NCBI GenBank assembly: GCA_028583415.1
Contig: CM053275.1
Span: forward strand, 4,509,040 to 4,573,039
Length of the DNA: 64,000 nucleotides
Direction: 5' to 3'
Origin: Protea cynaroides
Taxonomy: Eukaryota > Streptophyta > Magnoliopsida > Proteales > Proteaceae
Part shown: positions 49,953-62,390 of the stretch, in pieces
Numbering within the stretch: the stretch's first letter is position 1
Layout: every line of letters begins with the position of its first letter
Notes under the pieces: generated by a model
What the model saw: the letters and a program-made list of their open reading frames with translations, nothing else
Database searches by the model: none
Told to the model about the DNA's origin: nothing
Made by a program: the position numbers and the translations under genes

Positions 49953-50532
49953 ATATTCCACAGGATCTGAGCATCGGCGTTTTACCTTCTTCAATCTGAT
50001 TCTGAGTTTATGATCATTGACTCGATTTGCAACTACAAGGAGCCAAGGAGGAGGTTCATCCCATGTGAATGAACTACATGACATGACTATAAGGATGAGG
50101 ATTTGACAAAGGATTAGAAGCCTCAGAAGAGGGGCTTCTCCATCTTCTAGTCTCTAAAATTCAATAATCAGAAGCCTCAAAAAGCTTATACAAGCATTAA
50201 GCTTTGATCTGAAATATAAAACTATTTCTTTTGATTAAAAAAATCTTGATATTGTGGTCAAAACAAAATACCAAAACATTTTTTATGAAACTTTTTCTCA
50301 TATGAACTAAGAGTACTGCTCCTGAATGGCATAAAAAAACTATCAAATAAGTCATTGATATCTAAATTCACTGATGAAATCATACAAATTTGATTGGACC
50401 AAGGTCAACAAAAATGGTTACAAAATTAAGTAACCATGAATGGGTGATTTGTGAGACAAATATTGTTTATTTCAATGGAAATAGAAAAATTATTATTTTT
50501 ACGAATTTTCATTACAATACGGTTGGGTCATA

Positions 50533-51060
50533 TTTTTAAGTAAGGGTGTTAAATGGTATGGTTTTAGTTTAATTTAGTTCGATGTGTAATGAGTAAAATC
50601 AAAATCAGACCATTTATTAAACTGTTTCAAAATGCTTATCAAAATCGATAATTAATCGATTTCAGTTTTTATGTTTTTAAACGGTTTCATTACCGGGAAG
50701 GAAAGGAAGAGAGTTAGAAACAAAGGAAAGGGAAAGCCAAAGAAATCATTAAAAAATTTTAAACATATATGAAAGTGGACTAATGAATTAGAATAATGCC
50801 ATGTGAAAAACGTTAAAATAAATTTATTTTTACAAATATAAACATTTAACACTAAAGAAATAAAGTAAAAGTTTAAGTAGATTTAATGGATTCAAATAGT
50901 CAGGTTAAATGGTTTTATTTTTTAAACAATAGTTGAACCGTTTAATTAAACAATTTTATCTTTTTAAATCAGAATGAAAATGTCTAATAAACGCTTTCAT
51001 GGTTTTAATTTAAATGATTCGATTTGATTTTGATATAGGATTTGGTTTCAATTTTAAGTA
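50533..51060. mobile_element. Inserted element with 12-bp direct repeats at its borders
   Basis: TTTTAAGTAAGG occurs at both edges of sequence that is absent from block copy 1. The interior (GTGTTAAATGGTATGGTTTT, TGAAAGTGGA, AAACGGTTTCAT) matches, in inverted orientation, the sequence at about 59036-59490. Confidence 0.65.
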
Positions 51061-51403
51061 AGGTGCCTATTTTTAATATCTAAGATTCTCAATTATAAAA
51101 TTGTTGCAATTTAATATTGCAATTCACCTCCTTCATTGACTTGACCTCTGCCCATGTATATCAACCAAACAACCGATTTTAAACTTATATCGAATCAAAC
51201 GTCATTTCATGGAAATGGGAGAGGAAGGACGAAGGAAAAAAAAAATGTCCCAAAAAATCATTTTATTCATTCCCTTATCAATGTTCAGCCTCCTAATGAC
51301 TATGTGTCACTTTCGGATGAGACATTGGGAGTCGCCTTTTTGTCGTTGCGGTGAGAATTAAAAAGGGATCCACATCATTCTTTCTCAAAGGTTCTGGAAG
51401 AGA

Positions 51404-51590
51404 GGGGGCGGCCCCATTAGATGGTCAACACTGGAGTTTGGGTGAATCTGAATCATCCATTCAAGTTGACAAATTGAACCGACAAGGGAGTGTCAGTTCG
51501 GATGCAGGGCTCGGATTTGCCCGAGCCGCAGGTGTCGGCCATCTAACAGGACTGCCGCCTCTCCTCCTGAACCTCTGAGAGGAAAAGATT
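51404..51590. mobile_element. Foldback element inside block copy 2
   Basis: GCGGCCCCATTAGATGG near 51407 pairs with CCATCTAACAGGACTGCCGC near 51538. The inner arms GTTCGGATGCAGGGCTCGGA and GCCCGAGCC extend the palindrome. There is no clear target duplication. Confidence 0.55.
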
Positions 51591-52149
51591 TGGATACTTA
51601 AAGAATTCTAATTTGTGGGGTTTGATCTTCTCAATTTTATGCACACAAAAAGAAAAAAGGTGTATTTATGTTTGAATAAATTTGTAAAACTCTCCTATCA
51701 TATGTTTAGTTTATAATTACTTAATCTCCTTTGCTCCAACAATCAAAGGAGTCAAATTGAAATCAAAATGTCATGAAAATGGGAATTAAAGGAAAAAACA
51801 TCTCAAATGTCAGAAGAAGTGATTTATATTCATTCCCATATCAATGTCCAGGCACTAAGTAATGTGTCACTTTCTGATGAGACATTGGGGTGACCTCCTT
51901 GTCGTTGCTGTGAGATTAATACCTTCTCATTTGTGGGGATTGATTTTCCCAATCCAATGTCCTCAATAATAATAATAATAATTTATATTTGAATTATTTT
52001 TTTTAAAAACTCTTTTATACTTAATCTATAATTATTCAAAATCTTTTATTCGTAATTTCTTTCAGATTCTCTTAAAAAAATAAAATCTCCACCTCATTTT
52101 CTTCCATGATATTTTCAAATTTCTAAATTACCCCTACCCCATCCCCAAC

Positions 52150-52151
<2 letters not shown>

Positions 52152-52190
<39 letters not shown>
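52152..52190. repeat. (CT)n microsatellite
   Basis: About 19 CT units just before the CCA-rich element. Confidence 0.95.
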
Positions 52191-52192
<2 letters not shown>

Positions 52193-52209
52193 AAACCCAT
52201 GGAATCACC

Positions 52210-53148
52210 TTCGGCCCCGTTTGATAACACTCCAGCTCCTTACTTCTTAGCTCTGGAGTTAATCTGCAGTAGGATGGCAATTGATAAACACGATTCAAGT
52301 TTTGACTCTCATGGAGTAAACCGTTCCAAAATATCTATAGAAGCTAAAAAACTAGAGCTAAAAAAACTTATTTCTCTCGCTCCGAAGAAATTACCACTAT
52401 CAACTGTCATCACCACCACCACTAACACTGCCATCACCACCACTACCCCCTCCACCGCCACCATCCCCACCACCACCCATAGCCGTCGCCACCACCCACC
52501 TCCACTACCACCACCCTTCACCCACCACCACCGCCTCCGCCACCACCACCACCACCCCCCACCCCCCACCACTTACCACTGACGCCACCACCACCACCCC
52601 CCACCCCCCACCACTTACCATCGACGCCGCCACCACCACCCACCACCTACCACTACCGCCGTCACCACCCCCACCCACCACCTACCACTACCGCCGCCAC
52701 CACCACTTACCACCACTGCAGCCACCCACCGCCACTACCACCACCACCCACCACCACCACCGCCACCGCCCATCCCCACCGCCACCACCACCACCCCCTC
52801 CAACCGCCACCAACACCACCACCCACCACCTACTACCACTGCCTCCACTCACCGCCACCGCCACCGCCACCGCCACCGCCACCACCACTGCCACCGCCAC
52901 CACCACCCACCACCGCCACCACCCATCCCCACTGCCACCACCACCACTACCACCACCCCCTCCCCCCCCAACCGCCACCAACACCACTACCACCAAACAG
53001 CATTCTGGAAGCATAGTCTTTTGATTTTGGAGCAGTGTTATCAAATACTATTCTACTCCAAAAATCCTAATTTTGGAGAAGAAGTGGAAAAAGACTCCGG
53101 ACCAAAAATAGCTCCATTGGAGCTGGAATGTTATCAAACGGGGCCGAA
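52210..53148. mobile_element. TIR element filled with a (CCA/CCG)n minisatellite
   Basis: The ends are inverted repeats of about 30 bp with one mismatch: TTCGGCCCCGTTTGATAACA on the left, and the reverse complement of the right end starts with the same 20 bases. Between them 52415-52995 is almost pure CCACC/CCGCC trinucleotide-type sequence with higher-order repeats. Block copy 1 lacks the element: there CCATGGAATCACC and AGTTGTAATGAATCC lie about 50 bases apart. The ORFs on both strands are by-products of the repeat. The superfamily is not assigned because no target duplication is visible. Confidence 0.8.
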
Positions 53149-53815
53149 GAGTTGTAATGAATCCTCGGCCCACAGAAAATGTAAGTAAAAAAAAAAAAAC
53201 CTACTTCGCTTTGCCATCAAAATAGTCTCTTTACGAATGAAAAAAAGAATATGAAAAATAATGAAATCTTCAAACGTTCACCCATCAAAAAACTCAACCA
53301 AAAACTAGCATACAGCATCAGAATGAGATTATTTGAGTTTTTGCCTAAATATATATGCAATACTGAACAATAATTAGTTCTCCTTCCTTAATTACATTGG
53401 GAAAATTGTAGAGCTTAGATAGAGATAATATAGCAAGAATGCGAGACAACTTACTACAACAAAATAGAGCAGACCGATGTAGATGGAGAAGGGTTCAACT
53501 CTATTGATGCTATAGAAACTGTACGAACTACTATTTTTACATGAAGCGAGAGAGGAACCAAAATCTAAGGTGACTAATGCTCGCAATTTATATTTACAAG
53601 GGAAAGTGATTGGGAAAATTGACAAGCATGAATAGAGAAAGGGCCAGGATAGCGACAGGGATTGGGCAACGGCTAGGAATGAAGGCGGGGGGCTAATTAA
53701 GGAATTTAAAAAGGGAGAAAGAGTTGTAGAAGTTTAGTTTTCTAAGGAAATCTAAAAAGAACTTATGAATAAGGGAGTTTAAATAATTATAGATTAAGGG
53801 AGTATTAGAAATTTA

Positions 53816-54545
53816 CCTGTTATGTTTTAGATCCAAAACCAATACGAATCGAGTCCAACTATCAGTGATCTAAAGTTTAATGAGACTCAAAAAATAGCTA
53901 TCATAATAAAAGAGTATGAATGGAGAAAACCCAAAAAGTATCATAGAAGGAAAAGAAAATTGCATGTGTCTTGATACAAAAGTCCACTCTCTTTTGAAAT
54001 GATAGAATGAAATTTCTAAGGTTGATTTTGTCAAGACATCAATTGTATGAAATGGATAGAAGAAAAGTCAAGTGATATTTGGTGGATACTCTCTTTTGGT
54101 ATTTATAGAATTGAATTTCTAAGATTGGCTTTATCAAGACATCAATTAAATGATTAGAATAAGGTGAAATTTGATTGAGATGAACATTACCAGTTCAACA
54201 TAAAGAAAGAAAAAAAAAAAGGCTTTTATGTATTCTTCTGATCATTACCCTTTTGTATAATAGAATATCATTCTTAGTTTAATATCTTATGCTCTATTTT
54301 TTATATGCAAATTATTTAAGCTTTGGCCTATTAGGATGCCACTTTCATCATCCATGTTGTCATCTTTATTGTCATCATTCTCTTTAATCTAATCTAGTCT
54401 TGTTTTATTTAACCAAAGGACATACAGGTCAAAAATCGTATCTTTTGATACACCAGGTGGGGTCCACTTTGTCTCAAGCATTGATTCTGGATTCTGGATT
54501 TTGGATTTTGGATTTTGGGTTTTGGGTTTTGGATTTTGCTGATCT
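53816..54545. other. AT-rich intergenic sequence
   Basis: No gene is seen. An imperfect direct repeat of about 100-110 bp (ACTCTCTTTTGRWAT, GAATTTCTAAG, TCAAGACATCAATT) lies at about 53985-54150. A (GGATTTT)n-like run is at 54485-54540. Confidence 0.5.
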
Positions 54546-54735
54546 GACAAAAATAATTGTCATTGGTTGTTCGATCTTTAAACACATATATTCGATTTTG
54601 GGTTTCGGGTTTTAGGTTTTTTCGACAAAAATAATTGGTACTTTCACGTATTCGACCTTTAAACACGGAGATCGGTCTCAAGATCGATTTTGGGTTTTGA
54701 ATTATTTTGTCAAAAATAATTGTTACATTCACATG
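54546..54735 (+). repeat. Three tandem imperfect units with TTTTGGG-type tails
   Basis: GACAAAAATAATTG recurs at about 54546 and 54633, and TCAAAAATAATTG near 54709. Each is followed by a CGACCTTTAAACAC-like segment, and the first two by GATTTTGGGTTTYGGG. The unit is about 75-90 bp. Confidence 0.75.
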
Positions 54736-55599
54736 TTTGACCTTTGACTAGATAGAGTTTGTCTTCTGTGTCGTCCGATCGTCCAGTCATCCATCAGACG
54801 GACTGGATTACATCAACATGCATACTGACGAGTCTCTCTTAGTAACTGTTTCTAACTTGATTAATTTGGCTTCTGTTAACAGATTCAATTTATGGTTGGT
54901 AGCTGTTCACATCAGTAACAGCTGTACCACTTGCCGCGTGTATAAATAATCTTCCTTTTAATAATGATAATTTGAAGAGAATCATTTTTCTAAATTCTCA
55001 GTTAAAGAAGTGTTTCTGTCCGGTTACGTGGCATCCAACTAGGGGGGTTAGGTGGCTATTTGACCCCTCTTGTGCCTTGGCGTAGGTATACACAGTTGGA
55101 CATAATTTTTTTCCCAAAAAAGGAAAGGTTTTATTGTCCAGGTGTGTAGCTCCTACATGAGGACCAATGGGAGCATAACGCACATTCATCCAACTGGAGG
55201 ACCTGGTGGTCATTTCACCCCCTTGTGTGGTGCACTCCACATTATTGCACAAAAATCTTTTTCCCAAATTTTTTTTTAAATTTAAATAAATGACTCAACA
55301 TTAACACAGGAACCAATGAAAACGTACACAAATGCATCAAACTAAGGGATGGGGAAAATCTGAACATAATTGGGAGTTCAGTTGTGGATTTAATCAAGTG
55401 AGCATATATTTCTGCATTTGTTGTCTTAAACTTCTTCATGACAGAAAAAAGATCTTCAGGCAGTGAAGATCCTAGCCACTTAAGGTGCATCGAATCATAT
55501 CTGGATGCACTTTGAATGGCCAATGAAGATATCCCGATGCATGTTAAGTGACTAGAATATTCGCTGCTACTCTGGCCTCACTACTTAAGATCCCAATAC

Positions 55600-55687
55600 T
55601 CTTCATGACTGACCGATCGACCAATCAAAATCTGAAAAATCATTGCCATGACCGATCGACCAATCAGAATCCGAAAAATCATTGTCT
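55600..55687 (+). repeat. 40-bp tandem duplication
   Basis: TGACCGATCGACCAATCARA and RAAAATCATTG occur twice in succession, with two or three differences. Confidence 0.88.
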
Positions 55688-55699
55688 TCCCACATCCCC

Positions 55700-57620
55700 T
55701 TTTGTCATCATATCCTCGTCATGGACAATGAAAGGGACAAAGAAAACTTTTTATTTTTTTTGTTGTCAATTTTTTTTTTTTTGGTAAATTTAAAGATTTT
55801 TTTTATTTATGGGGTAGGTAGGCCCCAAAGAGATTTGAACTTATAACCTCCTAATTTTGAGGTGCTGATTTTTATTAAAAAAATTATCCCATAAGAGTAT
55901 GTTTTTGTCGTCAAATTTCAAATAAATAAGAATTTTAAAATAAATAAAAAAAGTATTATTTTTTGGACAAAGACTAAGAGTAAATAATTAAGTGCATGGG
56001 GAGAGTAACCCAACCAAGATTGTGGCATCAACCACGTGATCCCCATAATTATTTTATCTGAATAACTTTCCCATCTATCTTTTCTTTTGTTCTTGATATG
56101 CTGTCCAAAACGTAATTTAAAAAATAAATAAACATAAATTATTATTTGTCATCAGATATGTTATTTTTTTAAATGCTATTAGATCAGGCTGTCCGGCATT
56201 TGGGTGTCATGATTTGGATCTAAATAAATCGAACCAGTTCGATTTGGTCTAGTTCAAATAAAAAAGGAATCTTGTTCGACAGTAATTGGGTTTGTTTTCA
56301 GAATCGGGTGAAAAATTAAAACCAGACCGGACCAATTAATAAGTTCAAACCAAATGATACTGATATGACTGTAATTGAATCAGGCCAATAATTGACTGAT
56401 AAGAACCTAATATCGAAACCGAGCCAGTCCAATAATAGCCTGATGGAGCCTATTGAGTAAACTTGTTACTACATATATATAGTAACCAAAACTGAACCGA
56501 TAAGAGCCCAGTATGCCAGCTCGAAAAAAAATCCAAAATTGAACTCGACTGAAATTAACTTTTTATTATTAGACAATATTTGGGCTAAGGTGCATTAAAC
56601 AGAAACAAGACCAAACCGGCCTGTTGACGCCCCTACATGGGTAGATAATTTGTTCATTTTGGTCATTGGATAAAGATAATATGATTTAAATTAATCACAT
56701 GTCAAATTTAAGGTCTAATTCAATTAAGTGTTCCCTTTGTATTGGCATGCATATCAGTATGTCCACGTGTGTGTACTATTACTTGACACCTCTACACATT
56801 CTCCCAAAAATCAATGTTTTAGATTAAAAAAATTAAAAAATCAAATGACTAATATTTTTCTTATGATTTTTGAAGACATCACTTTCATTTGTTACATGGA
56901 CAACTACCCTAATGTATTACTGTATGTATCAAATTGTCGATCTTTTCTTTTTCAGTTTTTTCTTGTACCGAATAGGTATGATAGTTTGGGCCGGTAAGAA
57001 TTCGGTCTATAAAATCAAACCGCAATCGATAACTATTAATTTAATCAGTTTTAGTCCCTTATTGGTTTCTAGTAACAGTACTTTTTAATCAGTCCTTTAT
57101 CGGTTTATTATTGGAACATTTTTTATTTTTTCCATGTATTAGAAGAAAACTATTATAAAATATTAAATTTTATAGAATTTATCAATTTGTCTCTCTCTGT
57201 TTTTTGGGTTTTTGTCCATTCGGTTGATCATCTCGGTCGGTTTCGATTTTTCATCGATTTTCTAAAAACTAAAACCAATACCCAACTGGTAAGGGATTTA
57301 GATCGGTTCAGACCAAATGATCTTTTGGTTAATTCGGTTCAAAAACTTGACGTCTACCAACTTAGACGTGGATCTTTCCAACCAATAATTGCCACCAAGG
57401 ATTGTAATTTCGGTCTCGTATCTAGTTTTGGCGAGACCATAAACAGAAATTTTAGTGGTTTTGGCCGAAATTTCGAAACCTGGTAAAAAAATTTTCGTTT
57501 CGGTTTTCAAAAAAACCAAAATATTTCAACCGAAATTCTAAATATTGATTGCCACATCATCTTATCACATAACACTATATGGGTCATCAAAAGAAATTTC
57601 TCTTACGTGGCCATGTAGAA
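55700..57620. other. AT-rich intergenic sequence
   Basis: No gene. Stretches at about 56190-56640 and 56980-57540 are rich in CGGTTT/AACCGA-type text, as in degenerate plant MITEs. The small ORFs have no recognisable features. Confidence 0.45.
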
Positions 57621-57625
57621 CAGAA

Positions 57626-57852
57626 ATCGTCTCCCGCCTGGGTTTGGGCGGGAGACTGGGTGGCCTGGATGGATGGCCGCCATGTGGCACCCGGAGGGAT
57701 CCGAGCCCTCCATCCGAGCCGACCGCCCAGTCAACAAGCTGAGCCGACTGGGGAGTCGGCTCGGATGGAGGGCTCGGATCCCTCCGAGTGCCACATGGCG
57801 GCCATCCATCCGGGCCGCCCAGTCTCCCGCCCAAACCCAGGCGAGGGACGAT
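57626..57852. mobile_element. GC-rich, nearly perfect foldback MITE
   Basis: The arms of about 100-110 bp are inverted copies: CCTGGGTTTGGGCGGGAGAC, GGATGGATGGCCGCCATGTGG and GGATCCGAGCCCTCCATCCGA pair with the right half. The loop around 57730-57750 is short. The outer ATCGTCTCCCGCC resembles the ends of the MITEs at 23.6-26.6 kb. GGCCATGTAG and GGCCATCTAG lie outside the two ends and may be a degenerate target duplication. Confidence 0.82.
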
Positions 57853-59035
57853 GTGGATCCGGCCATCTAGAGGCATGTTTCCATAATAATTTCGATTGGG
57901 GAAGTAATTATTCTTAAGAAAATCACAAAATAATATAAATTCAATTTTATAGATTTTTTTTAATTTCAAAGTTAGAAGAATGCACCGTAATGTTTCAAAT
58001 ACTAATATGTATCCAAAGACACACACAAATGCATGTCTATAACTCTGACAATTGAAACGTGAAGTGAGTTCCTCTTTTTATTAGCCAAGTTCAAGAGGTT
58101 TTAAATGCAAATAGATATTTAATTGAATTAAACGTTGAAATTTGACACATGAATAATTAATCTAAACCATAATCTTTATTCAATGGTTGAAAGATGAACA
58201 TCATCCACCCACGTAGCAGAATATAGCATTTGGAAAAATAAAAAACCCTTATAACAATAATAATTTATATTTCATTATCACAAAAACATTAAAAAAAGAT
58301 TGTTCTAACTTCTAATCAATTATCTATTTATTATTATATATTTTTGCTTGCTTGACAAGTTCGGGGTTTTTTTTTTCTTTTTCACTTACTTCCAAAGTTT
58401 GAGTATTTCTTTTATTTTTTATTTATTATATAGAATAATATTGTAATTGTTTTTTTTCAAAAATTTTGAAAAGTCAACATTTATACTTCAGTTTTTCCTT
58501 TGACATGGTACAATATTATCAGGTATAGATGGATAATCTAGAAAGGTATTTATTTTTTTGGAGAGGGTTTCCACAATGCAAGTGTGGGAGAATTTCTCAC
58601 GCCGAATCAAGGTGGGTTTGGAAAACTATATCATCAATACGGGACTTTTTACTCTCAAAGAAGAGTTAAGAGTGTCAAAATGGGGGGAGAAAACGTTGAA
58701 TGTGAAAGAGCGTGAGGATGAATCCCTACACTAAAATCCAGAGGTATTTTTTTGATTATTTTATTCCCATATCCATTTTTATTTTAGGAGTAGTTAAAGG
58801 TGTCACAAGTAATTATGTCCTCCAAAATTCACAAGACAGGTTCGAGTCATCGATTTTCATATTTATTTCCAATCTAAACCATTGGTTACTGTTCGGAGTT
58901 CTGATAGTGCACAATAACATCTAGAGTATTGGCATATATGCATGGACAAATTCAAAAATGCATACTAATAAAAAAGGGACATTTGATTGAAATAGACTGA
59001 AATTTGAAAAATATGAAAGGACAAATTCGAGAGTG
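57853..59035. other. AT-rich intergenic sequence
   Basis: No gene, RNA or bounded repeat was recognised. Confidence 0.45.
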
Positions 59036-59490
59036 CAAAAGGGTGTTAAAAATGAAACCAAAACAGTGAAACCGATTATCAAACGGTTCGATTCTAGTTA
59101 AAAAAATGAAACCGTTTAAACCGACTATTTAGAACCATTAAAACCAACTAAACTTTTACTCTAAACCTTGCTAAATGTCTATATTTATAGAAATCAAATT
59201 TATTTTATTGCTTTCTACATGGCATATTGTTAAATCGTAAATCCACTTTCATATATGATTAAAATTATTTTAATGTTTTATTTAGTTTTCCCTCTACTTT
59301 GTTCCTAACTCTCTTCGTGTCCCTCCTAACGAAGAAACCATTTAAAACTGAAAAACTTGAATGCCGTAAGCACATTTGGAAACCATTTAATAAATAGTTT
59401 AGTTTTGGTTTTACTCATTACACACCGAACCAAATTGAACTACACCATTAAATCGAAATCAAACCGTTTAAAACCTTTATGCCTACCAAT
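59036..59490. mobile_element. Inverted relative of the element at 50.5-51.1 kb
   Basis: It starts GGGTGTTAAAAATGAAACC. It shares, in reverse orientation, the segments ATGGCATATTGTTAAA, CCACTTTCATATATGATTAA and TTCCTAACTCTCTTCGTG-like text with 50546-51049. Ends and target duplication are not clear. Confidence 0.55.
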
Positions 59491-62310
59491 AAAAAATGAT
59501 ATTTGATTGAAATATGCTGAAATTTAACACGTCACTAGTCTAAATCATATCCCTTCCATCCAATGGCCGGAGACAAATATCATCTATCCATGTGCAAAAT
59601 AGACCTCTCATGAAGTTTGAAAACATAATAGACCCTTGTCACAATAATGTTTCAGTGTTCACACCTTGTTCTATCATTTGGTAATGGAAAACTACTTATA
59701 AATATCTTCAATTAATATATATCCCTTTATCTTTTGTAATCCAATCAATCAAATGGTCCATGGACTACCAATAGGATGTAGGGAAATACATAGGAAAACT
59801 ACGGAGGATAATTCACATGCATGTATTTGTATTCCCGTGATTCCATCCCCCCATATTTAGCAGGTCTTATATTTTATAGATGGTCCCATATCACATCAAA
59901 AGTAATAAAATCCCATAAAAGATACATGAAAGATACATGAACATGCATGTGGTCGAGCGGAATTGGAAAATATTATTCGTATGAATCCTGACACATGGCA
60001 ACTGGCTAATTTGGATGTTGATGGTCATCAATGCCATACTCTACCACACTTTGCATGACTGGTTGACCATTAAAGGAGGTCACACACCTACCTTGTGGGG
60101 CCATGTAACGACTTTTTTTTAATTTTTTCAAATATTCGATTTGGAAAGTACTCATTCATAGGAAAATTTTCATTATCACCTACATTTTCACTAATATATT
60201 TTTTCCTTGCCCAACAAGTCTGAGGCTCTGAGCACGTTTTTTTGGCTAGCCTACCAAGTTTGAATAGATTTGTATTTTTTATTTTTTTATATCCAATGGT
60301 TATTTAAAAAGTTATTTTACTATTATGTACAATAATATTGTAAATGATTTTTAAAACAAATAAATTAAAAGTCAACATTTCTACTTCAATTTCCAATACA
60401 ATGCACTGAAAGATAATTGAGTTCATATTGAGAACAAATCAAGAGGGTTTTTTTTTTTTTTTTTGGTAAAAAATAAATCAAGAAATTGGAATGTTGGATT
60501 AAATCGTTTGTGGCTTTCAGTCTGAAATCATGATTCTTCACCCAAAGTTTAGCATTACCATCAACAAAGGAAGAGATGAATATCAACTAAACCTATATCT
60601 TAGACCCCTTTTGGCATCCACACCATTTCATTTCTTTTAAGGATACTAATTAAATGAGAAAACGAGTTCAAATCTCCTTTGGCCTACCTATAAAAAGAAA
60701 AAAAAAAACAATTAAGAAAACAATAGCAAACATAACTAAAGAAACTAAAAATAAGGAAATCAAATTAACATTATCGACCAACTTTTAGAAGACAAGGAGT
60801 GCAAGGCCAGGGCCGAGGACATGTTCTTTATATTGTGTATGGCCGTGTCTAAAAGCATATCAATTGAACTATTATTCTTTTTTAGCAATAAAAACCCTTT
60901 CCCAAACACTATACGGTTCCACTGGCACACAACAAATTAAAGAGTCTTTATAAGATCAAATAGTTTACATAATCATTTTGACTTAATGTAAATAATTTTT
61001 TTTTCATGGGTAATTTCTTTTCATGCAAAGTAGATAAAAAAAAAAAACTTATTTAAATACTTAACAAATTATGCATTTTGTAGAGCTAATAAAGGCCAGA
61101 TTTATGTTTTTTTATATGCAGACATTTTTTTTGTTTTCCATACATATTGTATAGGAGAAAATGGAGGGTTTAAACTGGTAATGCAGGTTTGTATTAGAGA
61201 TGTATATTAACAAATTGAATTTGAAGTTGATACACCAATATTCAAATACATCTCTACAAGATCAACAGTAGTAGGATCAAAATACAAACCATTACGAGTA
61301 TTCTACAAAGACCAAAAAAGGAAAGAGGCAAAAGAAAAAACTTGTCTATCCATAACCTTAGAAATAGAAGTGTTCACAGTTAAAAAAAAGAAACCATTAA
61401 TGCAATTTGACAGATTGATCATCATGATGGAAAATGAAGCCCATCTATGGCGCTAGCCACACGACACAAGCAAAGGGACAAAAAAGGAGAATGCGGAGGT
61501 AATATAAAAAAGAAATTTTTATTTATCCAAAAAATATATATAATATGGAGGACTTGTATTACTATATATTTCAAAAAAGCTTAATACTTGAAATAAAAAG
61601 GAAAAATTTTGTGGCAACGAAAGTTGGTAAAAAAAATATATTTTGCTTTGGTTTGCCTGGTTATACTTTCAGTACTATTTTATATTTTACGTGAGATGAA
61701 ATGACCACTATGCCCCTGATCATTTCACATCCCACACATGTGCATCCAGCCAGTCAAAGAATCTTGACTGTTTTACTTTTTGACTTTTTCAATACATACA
61801 CTTGTTTTTACAATTGGAAAGAATCTTATTTCACGTGTGTTATTCCTTCCAGGGTTTTTCTTATTGACACCTCTTGTGGTGTCAAATCATTTAAAACCTT
61901 TTTTTTTTTTTTTTTTTTTTACCCTAGAAATATACGTTTTTCTATGTGGGGATACAATTTGATATTTTCATAGACGTACTAAAAGGTGTGACAATGACAT
62001 GTACGTCCACAAGTGATCAAAGTTACTTTGGGCAAAATAGTAAAATCACTTTAATCAATTGAGGTAAACAAAAATAAAATTACATAAGATTGTATAGGTT
62101 TCCTTGACCTCCAACAAACATTATATAAATTCTTCTTGATTTTGAATAAAAATTGTAAAATTTATATTTACAGAAATTTTTTTGTAAAAGATATTTTTTC
62201 GGAATTATTATAACCCAAGCTTAGCTTGAGAACAAATGAATTAATTTGTGGAGAGACTCTCAAATGAACTGCAATAAATTATTGTGCTATGATTTGCCAT
62301 TGTAATTAGA
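59491..62310. other. AT-rich intergenic sequence
   Basis: Contains T tracts (60450, 61895-61920) and AT-rich text. No gene is supported; the 90-codon ORF at 61701-61973 depends on a long T tract. Confidence 0.45.
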
Positions 62311-62312
62311 GG

Positions 62313-62390
62313 ACGAACCTTGATGTGGTGGTAAGGTTGTCATAGTTTAACCTGGCGATTACGAGTTCAAAACATGAAAACAGTCTCTCT
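62313..62390 (+). mobile_element. Au-type SINE fragment
   Basis: GAACCTTGATGTGGTGGTAAGGTTGT followed by ACCTGGCGATTACGAGTTC and ACAGTCTCTCTA follows the tRNA-like order of the plant Au SINE family (box A, box B, then the conserved ACAGCCTCTCT-type segment). It is a partial, diverged copy. The identity is from recalled motifs. Confidence 0.6.

Larger units (their letters stand above)
49953..53815 (+). repeat. Diverged duplicated block, copy 2
   Basis: Same order and orientation as 39398-41935, about 10.5 kb away, but longer. Copy 2 has gained an insert at 50546-51049, a foldback at 51404-51590, a second copy of the ATCAATGTYCAGG to GATGAGACATTGG module (51740-51915) and the CCA-rich element at 52210-53148. 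The right edge shares the string AGAACTTATGARTA. Confidence 0.8.

Noticed and set aside
52199..52582. 127-codon proline/histidine/threonine-rich ORF starting at a good ATG
   Set aside because: It crosses the end of a TIR element and runs into CCA repeats; the composition follows from the repeat, and the empty-site copy has no such ORF.
52688..53044. 118-codon Gly/Val/Trp-rich minus-strand ORF
   Set aside because: Complement of the CCA/CCG minisatellite; no protein features.
41273..53625. Related minus-strand ORFs at 41273-41554 and 53392-53625 as a conserved gene
   Set aside because: Similarity follows the whole duplicated block; the frames shift between the copies and no domain is seen.
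54485..54540. Interstitial telomere repeat
   Set aside because: The units are TTTTGGA and TTTTGGG, not the plant telomere unit TTTAGGG, and they belong to a local tandem repeat.
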